Assembly (NCBI RefSeq): GCF_001639145.1
Contig: NZ_LROY01000002.1
Location: forward strand, 2,450,501-2,514,500
Source of the DNA: Microbulbifer sp. Q7
GTDB lineage: Bacteria > Pseudomonadota > Gammaproteobacteria > Pseudomonadales > Cellvibrionaceae
Direction: 5' to 3'
Length of the DNA stretch: 64,000 bases
The position numbers and the translations under genes were made by a program. The notes under the pieces were generated by a model. The model saw nothing but the letters and a program-made list of their open reading frames with translations. It was not told the origin of the DNA and did not search any database. The stretch's first letter is position 1. The number at the start of each line of letters is the position of its first letter. Positions 8,353 to 17,788 of this stretch are shown one piece after another.

Positions 8353-9728
8353 CAGGCGATTTCCTCGCGCGCGCGCTCATTCGCAGCGGCGGTTTGAGCA
8401 GCCTGTGTCAGACGCTGCATCTGCGCCACCAGCTGGCGGTAATCCCGGGTAAACTGGCCGCTGATGGTTGCCAGCGCCTGGCCCATGGCCGCAATAACGC
8501 CTTCCACCTCTTCTTCCATCTTGCGCTCCACCAGCTGGTATTGCTTGCCGATGGAATTCTCGGCGTCGCCCATGCTTTTGCGAATCACATGGCTGAGCGC
8601 ATCCACCATTTCCTTGTGCGTGCGTGCCTGCTGCAGGGCCAGCTCCTGCATGCCATTGCGATGGGTGGTGATGGATTCCTGCACCAACCCCTGAATGAAG
8701 TCGGCATCCAGGCTGGACATTTTCTCGAAGGCGCCGGACACCGCCTTGATCTGCGCGCCCAGCATCTCACTCTGCTGGGCGATGCTCACCAGTGACTGCT
8801 TCATGTCGCTGGTCATGACCTGCTGTACCACATCGATGCCCTGTACAAACTGATCGATGCGCTCACCCAAGTGCGGCAGTACTTCCTGCATCTGCACACT
8901 CACCCCGCGGTAGCGTTCCAGCTGCTCATTGAGCGCCTGCATTTGTTCGCGCGCCTGTGCATTCACGCCCTGCATGCCTTCGAAGAACTGCGGAATATCC
9001 GCAAGTTGCTGGTGGATCTGCTGTAGATCCCGTGCCACCTGCACCAGCCCCATGACCGTCGTATCGCAGTGCTCGGACCAATATTCCACCCGCTCCTCAT
9101 GGGCCTTGTATTCGCGGGTGAGGGTTTCCACCATGGCATCAAAGCGGGCAAAGTTTTCCCCGAAGCGGGTCATGTTTTCGCCGAACTGGTTTTCCACCCG
9201 CTCGTTAAAACGCTGAACCACCTGCTCCATTTCCTGTACCAGCGCCTGAGATACCTGCCCGGAAAAATTCTCCAGCTGCGCCTCACTCTGCTTCAACTGT
9301 CGCTCCTGCCCGTCAACCAATGCGACCTGCAGCTGCTGTAGCGCATCGCGCACGTCCGCCAAGTCGGTTACCGGCAGGTTTTCCCCCGGCAACGGGATAA
9401 AGCGGGTCAGGGCACGCAGCAGGATCGACAGGCCAATGCCGCATACGCTGGTAATAAAGGCGGTTTTCAGACCTTCCAGCAAATTGGAAATACTCTGGTC
9501 GATATCCGCGAGGCTGAATTCAAACAGGCCGATAATCACACCGGTAAAGGTGCCGAGAATACCCAGGGAGGTAAGCAGCCCGGGAGACTGTTCCACAAAC
9601 TCCCCACCGCGACGAATAAACCGGCACACCAGCGCCAGGGCAAACAGTACCAGCATCACGGAGAGGAACCCGTCGGTTACCGCATCCGGGCTCAGGGCAA
9701 CAAAAATAGAGCGCAAGAATTCAGACAT
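8352..9728 (-). CDS. ZorA/MotA/ExbB-like motor protein with long coiled-coil tail
   Basis: A 458-residue inner-membrane protein. Three hydrophobic segments lie at residues ~15-37, ~50-70 and ~88-108; the last two carry the MotA/TolQ/ExbB-type motifs GTFTGVIIGLFEF and KTAFITSVCGIGLSILLRAL. The remaining ~330 residues are almost entirely coiled coil, as in the cytoplasmic tail of ZorA of the Zorya anti-phage system, although ZorA itself is usually longer. With the next gene it should form a proton-driven 5:2-type stator complex. No Zorya effector (ZorC, ZorD helicase, typical ZorE) is next to it. Assignment to the MotA/TolQ/ExbB superfamily is firm; the defence role is not. Confidence 0.85.
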   Translation of the reverse strand: MSEFLRSIFVALSPDAVTDGFLSVMLVLFALALVCRFIRRGGEFVEQSPGLLTSLGILGTFTGVIIGLFEFSLADIDQSISNLLEGLKTAFITSVCGIGLSILLRALTRFIPLPGENLPVTDLADVRDALQQLQVALVDGQERQLKQSEAQLENFSGQVSQALVQEMEQVVQRFNERVENQFGENMTRFGENFARFDAMVETLTREYKAHEERVEYWSEHCDTTVMGLVQVARDLQQIHQQLADIPQFFEGMQGVNAQAREQMQALNEQLERYRGVSVQMQEVLPHLGERIDQFVQGIDVVQQVMTSDMKQSLVSIAQQSEMLGAQIKAVSGAFEKMSSLDADFIQGLVQESITTHRNGMQELALQQARTHKEMVDALSHVIRKSMGDAENSIGKQYQLVERKMEEEVEGVIAAMGQALATISGQFTRDYRQLVAQMQRLTQAAQTAAANERAREEIA

Positions 9729-9791
9729 GGAAGCAATCTCTTGTGGAATCTTCTCGAATTAATTTTTCATTATTCAGTTCAGGGGTTCCGG

Positions 9792-11003
9792 CTAGCCTTT
9801 CAGCTGCAGTACAAATTCCTGCACGGCATCACCGCTCGGCAACCGCGCCAGATGGTGGCTGAACAAACGATAACCGGGCAGCAGCCGCATCAGATCGGCC
9901 GTATTGCCGAGGCTGCGAGCCGTGCGGCTTTCGGAAACCCCGGTCACCGCAACCCGCTCATCTTCCAGCACCTCGAACATGGCCGGACGCTCCGGGTGCT
10001 GACTGGATTTATACACCAAGAAGTGCAGCTGCCCGCCGGGTGTCATGCGCCCCGCCAGCAGCTCCCCCAGGGCCTCGATCTGTCCCGGGCTGCAGAAATT
10101 CAGCAGGTCCCACAGGAACACGCCATCCAGTTTGGTGCCGGGATCAAAACTGAACATGGAGGCACTGAAGTCAGTACTTTCCCCGTGCATTTTCCGACGC
10201 CAGGCCAGGGACGCATGCAGGTCTTCCACATAGAGTGAACCCACCTTCTTCTTCAACGCATCGATATTGCGGCCGTTTTTACGCCCGCAATCCAGTACGG
10301 TCGCGTTGGCCGGCAGGGCCTCCAAGGCCTTGCTCACACCGGCAAATAGCACGCGCTCATCGTCGCGCACCTGGCGAAAGTAGGCGCTCACATCCGAAGC
10401 GCCGCCACTGCGCACCTGATTGCGCGAGGTGGTGCTGTCGTATTCGAGGAAATGTTCCGTGACATTCTGATCCATTCCCTCCCGCTTCATCAGGGAGTTG
10501 AACAGGCTGAAGCGGTCCATGCATTTCAGCAGCGTGACCGTGGAATGCCCCTTGGAAGCCACTTCGGGATAACTGGGGTCGTCCACATACTCGAAACAGA
10601 AATTATCCAGCAGCCGGAAGCGCCGCGGCTTATGCGGTTGATTGCGCCCGGTGTAACGCATGGTGTGCAAGATGGTGCCCTGCTTGAGATGCGGCTGCAG
10701 CAGGCGGATCAGGTGCTGGATGACATCCAGCTCGAGGAAATTCAGCAGATCCCAGCACAGGATGACATCAAACTTCAGGTTAGCGGGCTTTGGCAGCAGG
10801 TGTTCTTCCAGCGCGGCCAGCGGATCATCGCGGTGCTGGTTATCTGCCAGGTATTCCACCAAGTCTTCAATATGACACTGGCAGTTGAGGCCGAGAAAGG
10901 CTTGCGTGGTGCCGGAGGAGAGTGGCCCAAGGTCGAGGATTCTGTCCCCACTTTTGACCATCTCGGTCGTTAACGCAGCGAGGCCAAAAGATCGGTGTTG
11001 CAT
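9792..11003 (-). CDS. Two-lobed methyltransferase-like protein (internal duplication)
   Basis: A 403-residue cytosolic protein built of two copies of the same fold. Each copy has a motif-I-like strand (RILDLGPLSSG near residue 25, TVLDCGRKNGR near residue 240) and a shared motif-IV-like segment with WDLLNF (VILCWDLLNF near residue 82, VFLWDLLNF near residue 298). These are Rossmann SAM-methyltransferase features, but the glycine loop is altered in both lobes, so activity is uncertain. It lies 63 bases before the motor gene and 92 bases after bactofilin on the same strand, so it is probably part of the same operon. The substrate is unknown. Confidence 0.72.
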   Translation of the reverse strand: MQHRSFGLAALTTEMVKSGDRILDLGPLSSGTTQAFLGLNCQCHIEDLVEYLADNQHRDDPLAALEEHLLPKPANLKFDVILCWDLLNFLELDVIQHLIRLLQPHLKQGTILHTMRYTGRNQPHKPRRFRLLDNFCFEYVDDPSYPEVASKGHSTVTLLKCMDRFSLFNSLMKREGMDQNVTEHFLEYDSTTSRNQVRSGGASDVSAYFRQVRDDERVLFAGVSKALEALPANATVLDCGRKNGRNIDALKKKVGSLYVEDLHASLAWRRKMHGESTDFSASMFSFDPGTKLDGVFLWDLLNFCSPGQIEALGELLAGRMTPGGQLHFLVYKSSQHPERPAMFEVLEDERVAVTGVSESRTARSLGNTADLMRLLPGYRLFSHHLARLPSGDAVQEFVLQLKG

Positions 11004-11094
11004 TATTTATCGCAGGATTTCGGGGCGTGAGCCAGGGATTGTAAACGGAAGCAGAAGGCAGCGCCGCACGGGGGATGCGGCGCTCCTGCAGGAA

Positions 11095-11700
11095 TCAGCT
11101 GTCAGCCAGCTCCGTTTCCTTGGCCGAATCCTTGGCAGTGTCTTTCGGGGCAAAAGACTTTTTCGCGGCGGGTCGGCTCGGCGCTTCGTCTTTTGGCGGC
11201 AGATTCGGGTGAACCAGCTTGTCTTTGAACTCGGAATGACGGGCTTTCATCTCGTCATCGGTATCGACCATATCCATGGAGCCGCGGAACTTACCGCCGT
11301 CGTCCAGCTGGATGCGCGGGGCGATCAGGTTGCCCTTCACAACCGCGGTATTGCGGATTTCGATCAGCTCGTCTGCCAGCGCATCACCCGTCAGGGTACC
11401 GTTGATCACGATATTCTGCGCATGGATGTTCGCATTGATCTCACCTTCGCGACCGATGGACAGGTCGTGGCCTTCCATAATGACGGTGCCTTCGATGGTG
11501 CCTTCGATATGCAGGTCTTCGGTGCCGATCAGTTCGCCGCGGAACTTGATGTTCTTACCGATTACAGAGCGATCCTTCGCCATGGATGCATCGAGCTTGT
11601 CCGCAAACGGGCGCTCGGTTGCACCACTATCGTTCATTCCGGAGAGAAAAGAGTTGGAATCCAGACTTGCGTCCGGTTTAGGGTCGAGGGGATTCGCCAT
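11095..11700 (-). CDS. Bactofilin
   Basis: A 201-residue cytoskeletal protein. The central part (~residues 45-165) is a bactofilin (DUF583) domain, a right-handed beta-helix with the repeated pattern IGKNIKFRGELIGTEDLHIEGTI split over several turns. The ends are disordered and rich in Lys, Ala, Asp and Glu. Bactofilins polymerise without nucleotide and scaffold cell-wall or envelope machinery at the inner face of the membrane. It is the first gene of the operon with the motor pair, suggesting that it positions this complex; that link is inferred from gene order. Confidence 0.93.
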   Translation of the reverse strand: MANPLDPKPDASLDSNSFLSGMNDSGATERPFADKLDASMAKDRSVIGKNIKFRGELIGTEDLHIEGTIEGTVIMEGHDLSIGREGEINANIHAQNIVINGTLTGDALADELIEIRNTAVVKGNLIAPRIQLDDGGKFRGSMDMVDTDDEMKARHSEFKDKLVHPNLPPKDEAPSRPAAKKSFAPKDTAKDSAKETELADS

Positions 11701-11898
11701 TGTTCAACCTAATGTAACCGTAGAGAGCTATTGTTTTCGTGAAACAACGTTTTTAGCGGTTTTCTCTGACAGTTCCCATAGGGAGTGCGACAAAAATCAA
11801 ATCTTGCACCGACTTTGTGAGGGCCTTCACAATAATTTTTTACGCGCCAAACGAAACCGCCCCTAAAGTCGACCAATAAACACTCAGCCACCTTTCCA

Positions 11899-13278
11899 TT
11901 ATGCTTCTGGCGTCTTCACAAAGTAGTCGTGGGCGGCGCGGTTTACCCGCCCGGAAAGCAGCAACGTGGACACCATTGTGGGTATCGCCATCACCGCGTA
12001 CATGCCAATCAGCAGGCTATTGACGATGTTCAGCGATGCCACTGCACCAAATACGATCAGCGAAAGATAGATTACGGTGTAAACCACCTGCAGTCGGTCA
12101 CCAAACAAGAACACAAAACACTTCATGCCGTAATACCAGAAGGTGACAATGGTACTGAACGCCAGCGGCACCACCATGATCAGCAGTAATACCGGGCCCC
12201 AGCCGCCGAAGACATTGCTGAACGCGTTCGCCGTCAGAGACACCCCTTCAATGCCCTCTCCCTGCTGCCAAACGCCGGTTACAAGAATAACCAGTGCGGT
12301 ACAGGTACAAATGATCAGGGTATCCACAATCGGCCCCACCATCGCCACCACGCCCTCGCGCACCGGCTCTGTGGTTTTGGCGGCACCGTGGGCGAGGGAT
12401 TCAGTACCGATACCGGCCTCGTTGGAAAAAGCACCCCGGCTAATACCCGTGGCGATCACCGTGCCGAGCGCGCCACCGGCCACTGCCTGGCCGGTAAAGG
12501 CATCATTGAAAATCAGCGCAAAGGCACCGGGGATTTCCTGCCAGAAGTAGCCGATCACACCCAGGGTCAGCAGCAAATAGAAAATCACCATCGCCGGCAC
12601 AATGCGCACCGCAAAGCGGCCAATACGCTGGATGCGCCCGGCAATCACCACCAGTGCCGCCAGTGCCAACACAACCCCCAGGCCAAACTCGAATAACAGC
12701 GCGTTCTCCGGGCTCACCCAGCCCAGAGGCTCAGCAAAGGAGACCCGCAGCAGCTGCACGGTCTGATTGGCCTGAAACGATGGCAGCAGCCCACCCAGCC
12801 CGGCGATGGCAAACAAATAAGCCAGCGGCAACCAACGTTTGCCCAATCCTTCACGGATTACGTACATGGGGCCGCCCTGAATCTCGCCGCGGCTGTCACG
12901 ACCGCGGTACATCACCGACAGGGTCGCGGTGTAGAACTTGGTCGCCACACCCACCAGCGCAGTCACCCACATCCAGAAGATGGCCCCGGGGCCACCGGCA
13001 CTGATCGCAATGGCAACACCGGCGATATTGCCAAGGCCGAGGGTGCCGGAAAGCGCGGTGGAAAGTGCCTGGCGATGGGGTACCTGGCCGGGATCATTGG
13101 GATCGTCGTACTTACCGCGCAGCAGATCGATGCTATGCCCAAGGTGCCGATAAGGACGTCCGCGCGAGCTGACCAGCAAAAACAGGCCGCCGCCCACCAG
13201 CAACACCAGCAGTGGCGTGCCCCAGGCGTAGGCGACGAAGGTATTGAGGACGGATTCCAGAGAGGTGAGGAAAGACAT
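11899..13278 (-). CDS. AGCS-family sodium:amino-acid (alanine/glycine) symporter
   Basis: A 459-residue inner-membrane transporter with about ten hydrophobic segments. The conserved AGCS motifs are present: ALSGTLGLGNIAGVAIAI and GGPGAIFWMW, QGGPMYVI, and ISRGAFSNEAGIGTESLAH. It takes up alanine, glycine or a related amino acid with sodium. An upstream TTG at 13326 would extend it by 16 residues, but ATG 13278 fits the family N-terminus better; neither has a clear ribosome site. It is not obviously connected with its neighbours. Confidence 0.92.
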   Translation of the reverse strand: MSFLTSLESVLNTFVAYAWGTPLLVLLVGGGLFLLVSSRGRPYRHLGHSIDLLRGKYDDPNDPGQVPHRQALSTALSGTLGLGNIAGVAIAISAGGPGAIFWMWVTALVGVATKFYTATLSVMYRGRDSRGEIQGGPMYVIREGLGKRWLPLAYLFAIAGLGGLLPSFQANQTVQLLRVSFAEPLGWVSPENALLFEFGLGVVLALAALVVIAGRIQRIGRFAVRIVPAMVIFYLLLTLGVIGYFWQEIPGAFALIFNDAFTGQAVAGGALGTVIATGISRGAFSNEAGIGTESLAHGAAKTTEPVREGVVAMVGPIVDTLIICTCTALVILVTGVWQQGEGIEGVSLTANAFSNVFGGWGPVLLLIMVVPLAFSTIVTFWYYGMKCFVFLFGDRLQVVYTVIYLSLIVFGAVASLNIVNSLLIGMYAVMAIPTMVSTLLLSGRVNRAAHDYFVKTPEA

Positions 13279-13344
13279 AATTGGGCGAGCGCTACCGTTA
13301 GTGGTTAACCCGCTATCCTCGCCCAATCACTGTGAAATCTCAAA

Positions 13345-15327
13345 TCATGGCTGTAAGTGCTTGTCGACAAAGGCCACTATTTTCTCTGCGGTAAGCACCC
13401 GCGCATCGCCGGTTGTCAGGTAATGTGTCTCGTCCTTCAACGCGACAAATTCAACCGGCTTCTTCTCGCGCTTCAGGCGTTTGTACATGTACTTGGACTG
13501 TCGCATAGGCACTGTGACATCGTCCTCTCCGTGAATGAGCAGCACCGGCGCCTGGAAATGCTCCGCATGGCGTGCCGGGGATACTGCACGCAACATGTCC
13601 TTATCCACTTCGCCGCGCGCCATATTTTGCTCCCAATACGCCACTACCCAGTGATCGCTACCGTGGTCGCGCTTTTCCGCTCGCAGCATCTGCTCCAGAT
13701 CACTGACGCCATTCACAGAAACGACACAGCGATATTTTTCCGGCGTGAAGGCACCGCCCGCGAGCGCGGCGTAGCCCCCATAGCTCATACCGGCAATACA
13801 TACCCGCTGCGGGTCAACCAGCCCTTTGCGCACCAGCATGTCGACCGCATCCGTCAGGTCATCCTGCATTTTTGCCCCCCACTCACCGCTGCCGGCGTTG
13901 TAGTGGTCGAGCCCGAAACCCGTAGAGCCCCGGAACTGTGGCTGCACCACCAAATAGCCGCGATTCGCCAGCGCCTGCGCCAGCCAATCAAAGCCAACGC
14001 GGTCGTAGGATGCCGGGCCGCCGTGGGGCATGACCACCGCAGGCAAGTTCTCCAATGCGTTCACTTTGTTGCGCGGTAAGGTGAGCAATGTCGGGATTAC
14101 CAGACCGTCGCGGGCCTTGAAATTAATCGTGGCAATGGGATGAACCTGCTCGCCGCTAATGTGCGGGCGGGCAGAGGCCAGCTTTACCGGTGCACCCTCT
14201 TCGGCGAACAGGAAATAGTCACCCGCTACCTGAGAGCCTTCGACATAAATCAGCAGATGCTCCCACCCCTGCGTCCAGTCCCGCAGCCACACCGAGTGAC
14301 CGCCAAAGTACGACTGAATTTTCTCCATACGCGCATCCAGCGCGGGATCAAAGAAGCGGTAACTGGGTGTGAGCCCAGAATAACGCACCCCCCATACCCG
14401 GCGGTCGAGGCTGGTGTAGGTGTACTCCACATCCGCATCGTCACGGCCAAAACCCACATCGGTGAATTCTCCGGTAATCAGCGAGAGGGTGTAGAAATTA
14501 TCGCGGCCGGTTTCTTCGTTGTTGGTAATTGCAACAAGCGACTCCCTGTCCGGCGTCATACCCACAAACGCAATCGCCGGGATCTCGGTTTCGTGGCGAT
14601 AAATTTCTTCCCACTCCTCGCCGTGCAATGCCAGCATTCGGTGGAGATTCTGCCTGTTGTCGAACAGCTCGTGGGCGATCACCTCTCCCCGATGGTCGAC
14701 AAAGAAATCCCAGGACGAGGTGCGCCCTTTGAAATGCACCCTTGGGCGCCGTGGGCTATCGAGTTCAACCCGCAGTAACGACTTTCTGGGGCTCTGATCG
14801 TTTTTGCTATCCGGTACAAAGGCCGGCATATAGGCGTATTTGTTGTCGGGCGAAAGGCCGACAATACTGCCCAATCCCGTTTGCCCGGGATAGATCACAT
14901 CGCCCGGCGTCAACAGCTGCCGCACTTCACCACTACCAACGCCGAAGGCATAGGCCGTACTGAGATCCATCTTGCCCCGGAAACCCCACATCTTGCGCAC
15001 CTGCGAGGCGACCAGGATCAATTCGTCCTCATTGGCAAAGTACATCGACTTCGGTGTAATTTCCGAGAGATTCAATGCATTCAAGCGCTTCTGTTCAGAC
15101 AGCGACATCACCACTGCCACGTCAACGCCCGCCTCGTTGGTCACCCGATACGCGATGCGGTCACCACTGGGTGAGACCGTCAACATGCTCACTTGCGGCA
15201 GAACACCGTAATCTTTTGCGGTCAACGCACCGTCTGCAGCCTGCACGGCGAGTGAAAACATGGCGGCCAGAGCCAATCCATACCAGGAAAAAGCCCGAGT
15301 AATTCTGGGTGAGGGAGGAAATCGCAT
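13345..15327 (-). CDS. Secreted S9 family (prolyl oligopeptidase-type) peptidase
   Basis: A 660-residue serine peptidase with a Sec signal peptide ending near AVQAA. The start is the ATG with AAGGA 8 bases upstream; the open frame extends further but without support. A beta-propeller region comes first, then an alpha/beta-hydrolase domain with nucleophile Ser in GMSYGGYAAL, Asp in HGEDDVTVP and His in DETHYL. The family cleaves short peptides (dipeptidyl- or acylaminoacyl-peptidase activity). A location in the periplasm is inferred from the signal. It is monocistronic; the MFS gene upstream has its own terminator. Confidence 0.9.
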   Translation of the reverse strand: MRFPPSPRITRAFSWYGLALAAMFSLAVQAADGALTAKDYGVLPQVSMLTVSPSGDRIAYRVTNEAGVDVAVVMSLSEQKRLNALNLSEITPKSMYFANEDELILVASQVRKMWGFRGKMDLSTAYAFGVGSGEVRQLLTPGDVIYPGQTGLGSIVGLSPDNKYAYMPAFVPDSKNDQSPRKSLLRVELDSPRRPRVHFKGRTSSWDFFVDHRGEVIAHELFDNRQNLHRMLALHGEEWEEIYRHETEIPAIAFVGMTPDRESLVAITNNEETGRDNFYTLSLITGEFTDVGFGRDDADVEYTYTSLDRRVWGVRYSGLTPSYRFFDPALDARMEKIQSYFGGHSVWLRDWTQGWEHLLIYVEGSQVAGDYFLFAEEGAPVKLASARPHISGEQVHPIATINFKARDGLVIPTLLTLPRNKVNALENLPAVVMPHGGPASYDRVGFDWLAQALANRGYLVVQPQFRGSTGFGLDHYNAGSGEWGAKMQDDLTDAVDMLVRKGLVDPQRVCIAGMSYGGYAALAGGAFTPEKYRCVVSVNGVSDLEQMLRAEKRDHGSDHWVVAYWEQNMARGEVDKDMLRAVSPARHAEHFQAPVLLIHGEDDVTVPMRQSKYMYKRLKREKKPVEFVALKDETHYLTTGDARVLTAEKIVAFVDKHLQP

Positions 15328-15444
15328 GACGTCGTCCTTGCTTATTATTCTGAAATACGGCGCGCGCGTGTCGCCGCGGCGCCCAAATAATACATTGCCG
15401 CGAAAGAAATTCTCGCAATGACTGGCGATATATTCTCCCCGGGC

Positions 15445-15469
15445 AAAAAAAAGCCCCGACAAGCGGGGC
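15445..15469 (-). terminator. Terminator of the MFS transporter gene
   Basis: GCCCCG/CGGGGC stem with 5-base loop; on the minus strand it is followed by eight T. It lies 63 bases after the MFS stop codon. Confidence 0.85.
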
Positions 15470-15531
15470 AAAATAAAGGTGACATCAATTAGCAATGTCA
15501 AAGAGGAAACACAGAGACCAAAACCACTTCC

Positions 15532-17109
15532 TCAACTCTCAGCCTGAGCCAGATTCCCATCGGCTTCAGCCGCTTTCGGCTCGCTGACCCACAGGGCACA
15601 CACTGCCGCCAGCAGCCAGCTGGCGCCGCCGAGCATCAGCGCATAAATTGCTTCGTTATCGAAGAAGGTGCGCAGCACAAAGCCCAGCACGCTGGCGGCA
15701 AGCAATTGAGGGATCACGATAAAGCCATTAAAGATGCCCATCATCACGCCCATTTTGCGCTGCGGCACATGAGTGGACAGCATGGCGTAAGGCAGTGACA
15801 GGATGGACGCCCAGGCGAAGCCCACGCCCAGCATGGGCAACAGCAACCACTGGGGATCGCGAATAAACAGGAACGACAACAGCCCCAGGCCACCCAGTGC
15901 CAGGTTCAGGCTGTGCGACAGGCGCATGCCGAAGTGGCGGGCCATCAGCGGAATCAGCAGTGCCGCCAGCGCCGCAAAGCCGTTGTAGGTGGCAAACAGA
16001 ATACCTACCCAGTCAGCGCCATCGTTGTACGCCTGCGAAGTCACTTCACTGGTGCCGAAGTGGAAACTGGTCACAGCCGCGGTGGTGTAAATCCACATGG
16101 CAAACAGCGCGAACCAGGAGAAAAACTGAACCCAGGCCAGCCGCTTCATGGCATCCGGCATGGAATAGAGGTTGGAGACGATGCTCTCCAGCATTCCCTC
16201 TTTTGCATCGGCAGCGCGCCCGCGCCGTAGCACCAGCGCCAGCAACTGCAGCCCACCGAGGCCGGCGATCAGGCCCGCAAGAATGTACAGCTGCTGATCC
16301 AGCCCCTGCTGCCACACGAAGGCACCAAAGGCCACGCCCACCAGCAGCATGGCACCGCCGATCTTGCGGTAGCCCGCGCTGTGGTCCGCAGCCGGCTCAC
16401 CCGCCTGCTCTGCCAGCTCCGGGGATTCCGCCGCTTCAAACGCGGCCTGCTCTTCAGGGCTGTATTCGCGGGTGCGGAACACACTCCACAACACCGCCAA
16501 CAGGAAACCGATACCGCCAACATAGAAGGAGATGCGCACGGAATCCGGCACCACACCCTCCGGCGCGGTATTGGCAACATCAAACCAGTTCGCCAACATC
16601 CACGGCAGCGCCGAGGCCACCACCGAGCTCACGCCAATGAAAAAGCTCTGCAGTGCGTAACCAAACGAGCGCTGTTTCTGGGGCAGCATATCGCCTACCA
16701 GCGCGCGGAAGGGCTCCATGGAAACATTGATGGAAGCATCCATCACCCACAGCATGCCCGCGGCAATCCACAGAGTGGGAGAGTGGGGCATAAACAGAAT
16801 GGCGATAGAAGACAGAATTGCACCGGCCAGCAGGAACGGGCGGCGACGGCCGAAGCCCGTCCAGGTGCGGTCACTGAAGTAGCCGATCAGCGGCTGAACC
16901 AACAGGCCCGTCAGCGGCGCCGCTACCCACAGCACCGGAATATCGTCGATCTCCGCCCCGAGGGTCTGGAAGATACGGCTGACGTTGGCGTTTTGCAGGG
17001 CAAAGCCGAACTGGATACCGAGAAACCCGAAACACATGTTCCAGATTTGCCAGAAACTCAGCTGGGGCTTGGCGCCGGCAACTGCCGCTGTAGTTGAAGT
17101 TTGAGACAT
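15532..17109 (-). CDS. MFS sugar transporter, SLC45/maltose-transporter-like
   Basis: A 525-residue, 12-helix inner-membrane transporter. The N-terminus (FWQIWNMCFGFLGIQFGFAL), the loop SDRTWTGFGRRRPFL and the motif DASINVSMEPFRALVGDML are typical of the sugar/proton symporters used for maltose and sucrose in Caulobacter- and Xanthomonas-type bacteria. A central cytoplasmic loop rich in Glu and Ala separates the halves. ATG 17109 was chosen; an in-frame GTG three codons upstream is possible. A MalT-box-like element lies 62 bases before the start, which argues for maltose or maltodextrin import across the inner membrane. Confidence 0.85.
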   Translation of the reverse strand: MSQTSTTAAVAGAKPQLSFWQIWNMCFGFLGIQFGFALQNANVSRIFQTLGAEIDDIPVLWVAAPLTGLLVQPLIGYFSDRTWTGFGRRRPFLLAGAILSSIAILFMPHSPTLWIAAGMLWVMDASINVSMEPFRALVGDMLPQKQRSFGYALQSFFIGVSSVVASALPWMLANWFDVANTAPEGVVPDSVRISFYVGGIGFLLAVLWSVFRTREYSPEEQAAFEAAESPELAEQAGEPAADHSAGYRKIGGAMLLVGVAFGAFVWQQGLDQQLYILAGLIAGLGGLQLLALVLRRGRAADAKEGMLESIVSNLYSMPDAMKRLAWVQFFSWFALFAMWIYTTAAVTSFHFGTSEVTSQAYNDGADWVGILFATYNGFAALAALLIPLMARHFGMRLSHSLNLALGGLGLLSFLFIRDPQWLLLPMLGVGFAWASILSLPYAMLSTHVPQRKMGVMMGIFNGFIVIPQLLAASVLGFVLRTFFDNEAIYALMLGGASWLLAAVCALWVSEPKAAEADGNLAQAES

Positions 17110-17171
17110 TGGGTTCACCGCTGACTGACTTATGGTTATGCAGCGATTGTGTCAGCAGCGGCAAGCGGAGC

Positions 17172-17196
17172 CATCCTCCCCGGCGGGGGCGGAGAG
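17172..17196 (-). promoter_or_regulatory. MalT-box-like element ahead of the MFS transporter
   Basis: Reading on the minus strand it is a CGCCCC-type half followed by GGGGAGGATG, one mismatch from the MalT box. It aligns without gaps over 25 bases with the sites at 28969 and 38590. Confidence 0.6.
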
Positions 17197-17298
17197 CTGG
17201 AGCAAACCGCCAGCTCGGCGGAACGGCGCGTCAAAGCGGTCGAGCCACACCTAGAAAGTCAATGACCGAGCAGTCTCTTTTAGAGGTGCAGTAATCAT

Positions 17299-17437
17299 AA
17301 AGTCCATATAATTGGACTTTAACTGTCTTAAATAGACTTATATCCTATTTTGAGCACTTTAAATACACCCTTAACAAAGTCCAAAAACTGACACATAATT
17401 GTTAAAGAGCGGCCCAATATCCGCCAAAAAGGACTTT
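17299..17437 (+). promoter_or_regulatory. hipBA operator region: palindrome plus spaced half-sites
   Basis: A perfect palindrome has arms AAAGTCCA (17299-17306) and TGGACTTT (17313-17320) separated by six bases, TATAAT, which could itself be a -10 box. A second pair of half-sites lies at 17376-17383 (AAAGTCCA) and 17431-17437 (GGACTTT), the latter just before the hipB start codon. HipB-type regulators bind such palindromes to repress their own operon; binding here is inferred. Confidence 0.7.
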
Positions 17438-17788
17438 ATGGATTACACCAGCAAATCTCCCGCAGCCATCGCCGAAGTGCTGGGGCAACGGCTCAAGCAG
17501 GCTCGCCTGAACCGGGACCTCACCCAGCTGGAAGTTGCGGAGCGCGCCGGCGTCAGCCGCAAGGCGGTGCTCAACGCTGAAAAGGGCAAGACGCAGCTGG
17601 AAGTTCTGGTGGCTATACTCCAGGCCCTCGACCTCACCACCCAGCTCGATAAATTCCTTCCACCGCAACCGCCCTCCCCCATCCAGCTTGCCAAACTGCA
17701 GGGCAAGCGCCGCCAGCGCGCCTCCGGGCAACGGGGCAAACACGGTGGTGAAGAGGAAGAAAACACACAGGAGGAGCCGGAATGGTAA
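17438..17788 (+). CDS. hipB: HipB-type antitoxin, XRE family
   Basis: A 116-residue DNA-binding antitoxin. The XRE helix-turn-helix spans residues ~15-65 (LGQRLKQARLNRDLTQLEVAE, then AGVSRKAVLNAEKG). A charged, disordered tail follows. The ATG lies just behind an AAAGGAC ribosome site that overlaps an operator half-site, so binding could also block translation. It overlaps the hipA gene by seven bases, the usual arrangement of hipBA. It should neutralise the HipA kinase and autorepress the operon. Confidence 0.88.
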   Translation: MDYTSKSPAAIAEVLGQRLKQARLNRDLTQLEVAERAGVSRKAVLNAEKGKTQLEVLVAILQALDLTTQLDKFLPPQPPSPIQLAKLQGKRRQRASGQRGKHGGEEEENTQEEPEW

